From NCBI GenBank assembly GCA_964410215.1, contig CAYPHA010000006.1, positions 39,909 to 103,908 on the forward strand: a stretch of DNA of 64,000 nt. The letters run 5' to 3'. Below, piece after piece: positions 59,504-64,000 of the stretch; position 1 is the stretch's first letter; each line of letters begins with the position of its first letter. This DNA comes from CAYPHA01 sp964410215 (GTDB taxonomy: Bacteria > Calditrichota > Calditrichia > Calditrichales > CAYPHA01). The position numbers were made by a program, and so were the translations under genes. The notes beneath the pieces are model-generated. The model had not been told where the DNA came from, ran no database searches, and saw nothing but the letters and a program-made list of their open reading frames with translations.

Positions 59504-62344
59504 ATGAAAACAACATTAAAAATTTTATGTGTTATATTATTCTTGATAATTCATTTAAACGGGTGGGCACAAAGGTTATCGAGTATTGAATTTGAAAATC
59601 CAGGCAGAGAGTATGCGCCAATGACATGGTGGCATTGGGTGAATGGTCATATAACCAAAGAGGGTATATTAAAGGACTTGACAGCATTAGATAAAGCTGG
59701 TATGAGAGGAGTCCAGGTGTTCAATGCACATATGTATATGCCCGAAGGGCCAATAGAATATAATACGGATATGTGGCTGGAAATGATGACCTATGCAATT
59801 CATGTTTGCGATAGCCTGGGATTGAAGTTTGTGACAATGAACTGTGCCGGATGGTCCGGAAGTGGAGGACCATGGATCGATGCTGATAGAGCTATGAAAA
59901 AGCTGGTATTTGCTGAATGTCAGGTGACAGGAGGCAAGAAATTACAGATAGCATTGCCTAAACCGGTCATTGTGTCCGATTATATGAAGGAGATTGCCGT
60001 ATTGGCTATTCCATCCCAATATAAACCGGGCCAGATTCCAAACTTACAACAAAAGATTTTGATGGAAAATGCAAAATTGTATACCAAAACTAAAAACTTG
60101 AAAGAACCTTCCATTCCCACAGAAGAAATCATAAATCTTAGCACATTCGTGAATGCGGATGGACAGTTGACATGGAATGCACCCGAAGGTGAATGGACCA
60201 TCATTCGTTTTTGTTACACATTGACCGGAAAGAAAAACCATCCTGCAGCTTATGGAGGCGAAGGATATGAAGTTGACAAACTGAATGCTGAATACGTAGA
60301 ATATCAGTTTCAACAAAGTCTGGGAAAACTTTTAGATGAAACAAAAGAATATCACGGCAATACGTTCGAAGGTATTTTATTCGACAGTTATGAAGCCCAT
60401 TTCCAAAACTGGACAGAAAAGCTTCCACAGGAATTCTACAACAAATACGGATATAGTATAATTGACTATCTACCTTTATTCAGTGGTCGTTACGTTGAAT
60501 CATCTGCAAAATCTGAGAACGTATTATCCGACTTCAGAAATTTACTGGACAATATGCTGGCCACCCATTATTACGGGACTATGCAGCGAATGGCTCATGA
60601 TCACGCACTCATTACGTATGCCGAATGTCAGGGGGGACCTGTCAATACATCATTAGCCATTAATTATGTGGATATACCCATGAATGAGTTTTGGAATCCT
60701 GATGCAGTCCCCAGGCTTTCGAAAATGAAATTGACTGGTTCATTAGCTGCTAATAGAAATAAGCACATTGTTGGAGCAGAAGCTTTTACTTCCCGCCCAC
60801 AACATGGAAGATGGCAAAATACACCATGGACTTTGAAAAAACCCGGTGATCTGGCATTTACTACCGGTATCAATCGCTTCTGTTTCCATACCTTCATTCA
60901 TCAACCGGTAGACATTGCCGTCCCCGGGTTTACAATGGGTCGTTATGGCACTTTATTTAGCCGGCATTTAACCTGGTGGGAGATGGGCAAAGAGTGGATT
61001 AAGTATCTTACCCGTTGTCAATACCTGCTCCAGCAGGGACAAAGAGTAACAGATATCTGCTTCCTGTTTAATCAGGAAGTACGATACGCACATCCGGATA
61101 GCATCGTACATGTACCCTCTGGGTATGACTATTCGATTATCTATCCGCAAGATTTAATAAATGCACAGTCAGTAGAGGGGGAACTTTATTTACAGTCAGG
61201 TTCCAGATTTAAACTGATCGTCCTGCCCGACAAGCTGCTCATAGAACCATCAGCAGCTAAAAATCTAATTGATCTGGTAAAGACTGGCTGCCATCTGGTG
61301 TGTTCCCAAAGCTCACTGGATTTACTGAGCATAGATGGATCACTCAATAAAGAATCCGAATATATAGTTGCAATGGACAATGGGCGTATTTTTGTAAATA
61401 CTCCCATACAAAACGCTGTTAAAAAGGTGAATTTACAGCCGGATATGTATATTGAAGGATTTGAAGAGCGTGAAAATGTCTATTTTACCCATCGCGAAAC
61501 AGAAAATGAGCACATCTATTTTTTAAGTAATCAGTCTGAGAACTCTTTCGATATAGATGTAAGCTTTAAGGTCAATGGACGCAATCCTCAAGTATGGGAT
61601 CCGGCAAAAGGAATGGTTGAGCAACGCCTCTCATCGAAGATGATGAACAATACGGTGAAAGCGCATCTCACTTTCGATCCATACGGTTCCCAATTTGTGG
61701 TCTTCGACAAAACTAAGCAGGGAACCAGAGAAAATATTATTACCTCAGTTCCGGTTATTACGGCCAAACAAAGTATTGTTGGTCCCTGGCAATTGACTTT
61801 TACAGATAAAAAACAAATGAGTGAAAATTTATACCTGGACACCTTATCATCATTGCATGTCAACCCAGATAAACGGGTGAAGTATTACTCTGGCAAAATG
61901 ACCTATTCTACTGAATTTAAATTTACCGAAATGAAGCAAGGGGAAAAAAACAGGTGCAAACTGGACTTGGGCGACATTTACAACATTGCAGAGGTAAGGG
62001 TTAATGACAACACGGTTGGTACAGTCTGGAAAAAGCCATACACCATAGATATAACTGAATATATTAATGAAGACATTAATAAACTGGAAGTTACCATTGC
62101 CAATACATGGATCAATCGCATAATCGGCGACGAAAGCCTGCCAACAGGTATTATGTATGACTATGAAGGCAATAAATTTACCAATGGAAGACTAAAAAAT
62201 TTCCCGTCCTGGATCTACTCAGAAAGCAAACCTGATAGCGTGAAACGGTTTACTTTCACAACCTGGAGACACTATGACAAAGATTCTGAATTACCTCCAT
62301 CCGGGCTTTTAGGTCCTGTATATGTAATACAAACGACACAATGA
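59504..62344 (+). CDS. GH106-type alpha-L-rhamnosidase
   Basis: A 946-aa secreted glycoside hydrolase removing alpha-L-rhamnose from polysaccharide. The signal peptide ends at GWAQ. The family N-terminus PMTWWHWVNGHITKEGI (residues 39-55) with KAGMRGVQVFNAHM, the FEGILFDSYEAHFQNW segment near 290-305 and the acidic TYAECQGGPVN stretch are typical. The C-terminal GH2-like jelly roll (LDLGDIYNIAEVRVNDNTVG, ANTWINRIIGDESLP, GLLGPVYV) is also characteristic. A second, partial member begins at 63714. Confidence 0.87.
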   Translation: MKTTLKILCVILFLIIHLNGWAQRLSSIEFENPGREYAPMTWWHWVNGHITKEGILKDLTALDKAGMRGVQVFNAHMYMPEGPIEYNTDMWLEMMTYAIHVCDSLGLKFVTMNCAGWSGSGGPWIDADRAMKKLVFAECQVTGGKKLQIALPKPVIVSDYMKEIAVLAIPSQYKPGQIPNLQQKILMENAKLYTKTKNLKEPSIPTEEIINLSTFVNADGQLTWNAPEGEWTIIRFCYTLTGKKNHPAAYGGEGYEVDKLNAEYVEYQFQQSLGKLLDETKEYHGNTFEGILFDSYEAHFQNWTEKLPQEFYNKYGYSIIDYLPLFSGRYVESSAKSENVLSDFRNLLDNMLATHYYGTMQRMAHDHALITYAECQGGPVNTSLAINYVDIPMNEFWNPDAVPRLSKMKLTGSLAANRNKHIVGAEAFTSRPQHGRWQNTPWTLKKPGDLAFTTGINRFCFHTFIHQPVDIAVPGFTMGRYGTLFSRHLTWWEMGKEWIKYLTRCQYLLQQGQRVTDICFLFNQEVRYAHPDSIVHVPSGYDYSIIYPQDLINAQSVEGELYLQSGSRFKLIVLPDKLLIEPSAAKNLIDLVKTGCHLVCSQSSLDLLSIDGSLNKESEYIVAMDNGRIFVNTPIQNAVKKVNLQPDMYIEGFEERENVYFTHRETENEHIYFLSNQSENSFDIDVSFKVNGRNPQVWDPAKGMVEQRLSSKMMNNTVKAHLTFDPYGSQFVVFDKTKQGTRENIITSVPVITAKQSIVGPWQLTFTDKKQMSENLYLDTLSSLHVNPDKRVKYYSGKMTYSTEFKFTEMKQGEKNRCKLDLGDIYNIAEVRVNDNTVGTVWKKPYTIDITEYINEDINKLEVTIANTWINRIIGDESLPTGIMYDYEGNKFTNGRLKNFPSWIYSESKPDSVKRFTFTTWRHYDKDSELPPSGLLGPVYVIQTTQ

Positions 62345-62363
62345 ATGGAGGAATTCAATCAGT

Positions 62364-63683
62364 ATGAAACTGAAAGTATTCTTTTTTTTAGCAGTTGTTA
62401 CCGTCGGTAGTGCTTTCGGACAGAAACTTCGGGAAAGTGGTGACGGTTATCTGCTAAACGTCGCTTTAGACCAATCAAAACCGATATATCAGGTTAATGA
62501 AGAAATTCATGGAAGAGTTATACTTACAAAAGATGGATTTCCTGTCAAACTGGAAACCGTCGACTGGATCCAAAGCAAGGATAACTATGCTCCGACCGTT
62601 GAGGAAAAAAAACTGATTATCAGTGCGGGTGTCGGGGAATTTAAGGTGATGTTGAACGAGCCTGGCTTTATTCTTTGCCGCTTTAATTTTACAACACCCG
62701 GAGATACTTTACTCTCGCAATTGTTAGGGGTTGCAGTTGATCCATTGGACATTAAACCGAGTATGGAATGCCCTGCGGACTTCGATTCGTATTGGGAAGG
62801 TCAAAAGCAAAAACAGGAATTGCAGCCGCTGGAGCCCTGGTTTAGACGGATCAGTATAAATGAACCGGATGTTGAGGTATATGACGTGCAAGCCAATTCA
62901 TTAGCCGGTAATTTTTCCGCATATATGGCCCGGCCACTCAATGCTGAGCCAAACAGCCTTCCTGCGATGATCCTTTTTCACGGCGCCGGGGTAGCCAGCT
63001 CCAGGTTAAGTGAAGCCATTCGTTGGGCGAAGGAAGGTGTGTGTGTTATCGACTTTAATGTACACGGGCTTCCCAATGGTCTGCCACGCTCATATTATCG
63101 CAACCTTTATAAAGGTTCGCTCAGGCAATATTATTTAGAGGGAATTGAATCGCGCGACTCATTGTTCTTTCGTTCAATGATTTTACGGGTATTTCGGGCT
63201 ATTGAGATTATCACCATGCAACCTGAATGGGATGGAAAAAATCTGATTGCCTTTGGACGAAGTCAGGGCGGTGGACAAGCCATTATCGCTGCGGGTCTGG
63301 ATCCCCGAGTGAATTTGTTGTGTGCTGAAATTCCTGCATTATGCGATCACACTGGCAATGTGGCTAATCGCGTTAACGGATGGCCAAAATTAATGGGGAA
63401 TAAGGCAGAGTATGACAGGGCAGCATTACAGGTCGTTCCTTACGTCGATGCGGTTAATTTTGCACAACGTACCCATGCCAAAGCATATATCACTGTAGGT
63501 TTTATTGACCTGAGTTGTCCACCGACAAGCGTTTACGCCATGTATAACCAGCTCAGGGGTGAAAAGTATATCTTAAATATATATAATAAGGGTCACGTCA
63601 TTTCACCAGAATCCTGGGAATTCGTATGCAGTGGAGTAAAAGACTTTTTGCATACTATAAAAAGCAGTTCACAAAATAATTAG
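62364..63683 (+). CDS. CE7-type acetyl(xylan) esterase
   Basis: A 439-aa secreted alpha/beta hydrolase of the acetyl xylan esterase/cephalosporin C deacetylase family, removing acetyl groups from sugars or oligosaccharides. After a signal peptide and a ~130-residue beta domain comes the CE7 domain beginning MECPADFDSYWEGQ. Its triad appears to be Ser300 (GRSQGGGQA), Asp382 (GFIDLSCPP) and His411 (NKGHVISPE). GGAGG lies at 62347-62351. Acetylated rhamnogalacturonan or another acetylated polymer would fit its GH106 neighbours. Confidence 0.88.
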   Translation: MKLKVFFFLAVVTVGSAFGQKLRESGDGYLLNVALDQSKPIYQVNEEIHGRVILTKDGFPVKLETVDWIQSKDNYAPTVEEKKLIISAGVGEFKVMLNEPGFILCRFNFTTPGDTLLSQLLGVAVDPLDIKPSMECPADFDSYWEGQKQKQELQPLEPWFRRISINEPDVEVYDVQANSLAGNFSAYMARPLNAEPNSLPAMILFHGAGVASSRLSEAIRWAKEGVCVIDFNVHGLPNGLPRSYYRNLYKGSLRQYYLEGIESRDSLFFRSMILRVFRAIEIITMQPEWDGKNLIAFGRSQGGGQAIIAAGLDPRVNLLCAEIPALCDHTGNVANRVNGWPKLMGNKAEYDRAALQVVPYVDAVNFAQRTHAKAYITVGFIDLSCPPTSVYAMYNQLRGEKYILNIYNKGHVISPESWEFVCSGVKDFLHTIKSSSQNN

Positions 63684-63713
63684 TAGATTGAGACAACTTT
63701 AAAAAACTTCAGT

Positions 63714-64000
63714 ATGTTATTCAACAAAACTATATTTATCATATTAGTATTTTCATTAATCTGCTGCGAAAGCGAAAAAAAAGATAATACGCCTTTTTTG
63801 TCTTTTGACTTGGATAATCACTTTTATGATCCTCCTCCATCTGCATCTCCGTGGGTGTATTGGCATTGGATGAATGGGAATGTAACCAAAGAGGGTATAA
63901 AAGCTGATTTGGAGGATATGAAGCGTGTAGGAATTGGTGGAGTAATGCTGTTTGACGGCGGCTTATTTATACCTGAAGGCCCTGTAAGATATGGTTCTGA
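63714..64000 (+). CDS. Second GH106-type enzyme, lipoprotein (3' end outside window)
   Basis: The first 95 codons of a further alpha-L-rhamnosidase-like gene cut by the window edge. Signal peptide with a lipobox (FSLICCES, Cys17 or Cys18), then SPWVYWHWMNGNVTKEGIKA, DLEDMKRVGIGGVMLFDGG and FIPEGPVRYGS, parallel to the start of the GH106 at 59504 (WWHWVNGHITKEGI...MPEGPIEY). It is anchored by lipid whereas the first copy is probably soluble. Confidence 0.85.
   Translation, partial: MLFNKTIFIILVFSLICCESEKKDNTPFLSFDLDNHFYDPPPSASPWVYWHWMNGNVTKEGIKADLEDMKRVGIGGVMLFDGGLFIPEGPVRYGS

Noticed and set aside
1..64000. CRISPR array
   Set aside because: I saw no series of regularly spaced identical repeats and no cas genes in the window.

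Overview
The window is a chromosomal segment of an FCB-group bacterium that is probably outside Bacteroidota proper (a KSB1/Calditrichota/Ignavibacteria-like lineage). This is inferred from three things: C-terminal secretion domains with the PNPFNP...ASGxYFxR pattern, a PorV/PorQ-family outer-membrane protein with a SusC-like TonB receptor, and many secreted lipoproteins and CAZymes, combined with sigma70-like -35/-10 boxes and GGAGG-type ribosome binding sites. No species is recognisable from the sequence alone.

1-24 kb is mostly housekeeping. An htrA-purB-purC-psd-pssA-DUF4321-tatA-(winged-helix membrane protein) run covers 1-5.8 kb. A secreted C-terminal-domain protein, a CPBP-family membrane protein, a HAD hydrolase, a porin-like protein with calcium-binding repeats, an NlpC/P60 hydrolase and an HNH protein follow. 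A tightly packed trpS-scpA-scpB-rluB-(Rossmann protein)-cmk-rpsA block covers 12-19.9 kb. Then come mreB, a Nudix hydrolase, a small lipoprotein, a MinD/ParA-type ATPase and tRNA-Leu(UAG).

23.4-26 kb is a small accessory islet after the tRNA. It holds a ~135-bp palindromic element, a hicBA toxin-antitoxin pair with a candidate operator and its own terminator, an orphan vapB-like antitoxin whose toxin seems deleted, a DUF985 cupin and a GH20-type C-terminal fragment.

26.2-36.2 kb is a mannoside utilisation cluster: a GntR/UTRA regulator, a long class I mannose-6-phosphate isomerase, an endonuclease/exonuclease/phosphatase-fold lipoprotein, a GH130 mannoside phosphorylase, a ROK sugar kinase, a CBM9-like lipoprotein, a sodium:solute symporter and a WG-repeat protein. 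Together they would import and phosphorolyse a beta-mannoside and send the sugar to fructose-6-phosphate.

36.4-64 kb is an AT-richer polysaccharide utilisation locus that runs off the right edge. A LacI regulator has an inverted repeat over its own promoter, and the same CACACGTGTG palindrome lies in the leader of the next gene. The locus encodes a triple-LamG secreted protein, lipoproteins, a TonB receptor, three ~600-aa paralogous secreted proteins plus a deleted fourth copy, a PorV-like protein, an FAD-dependent oxidoreductase, a 962-aa secreted protein of unknown activity, a GH106-type alpha-L-rhamnosidase, a CE7-type acetylesterase and the start of a second GH106. A rhamnose-containing, acetylated polysaccharide is the likely substrate. 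No SusD homologue is recognisable, so the triplicated family, unknown to me, is the best candidate in the window for an undescribed glycan-handling component.
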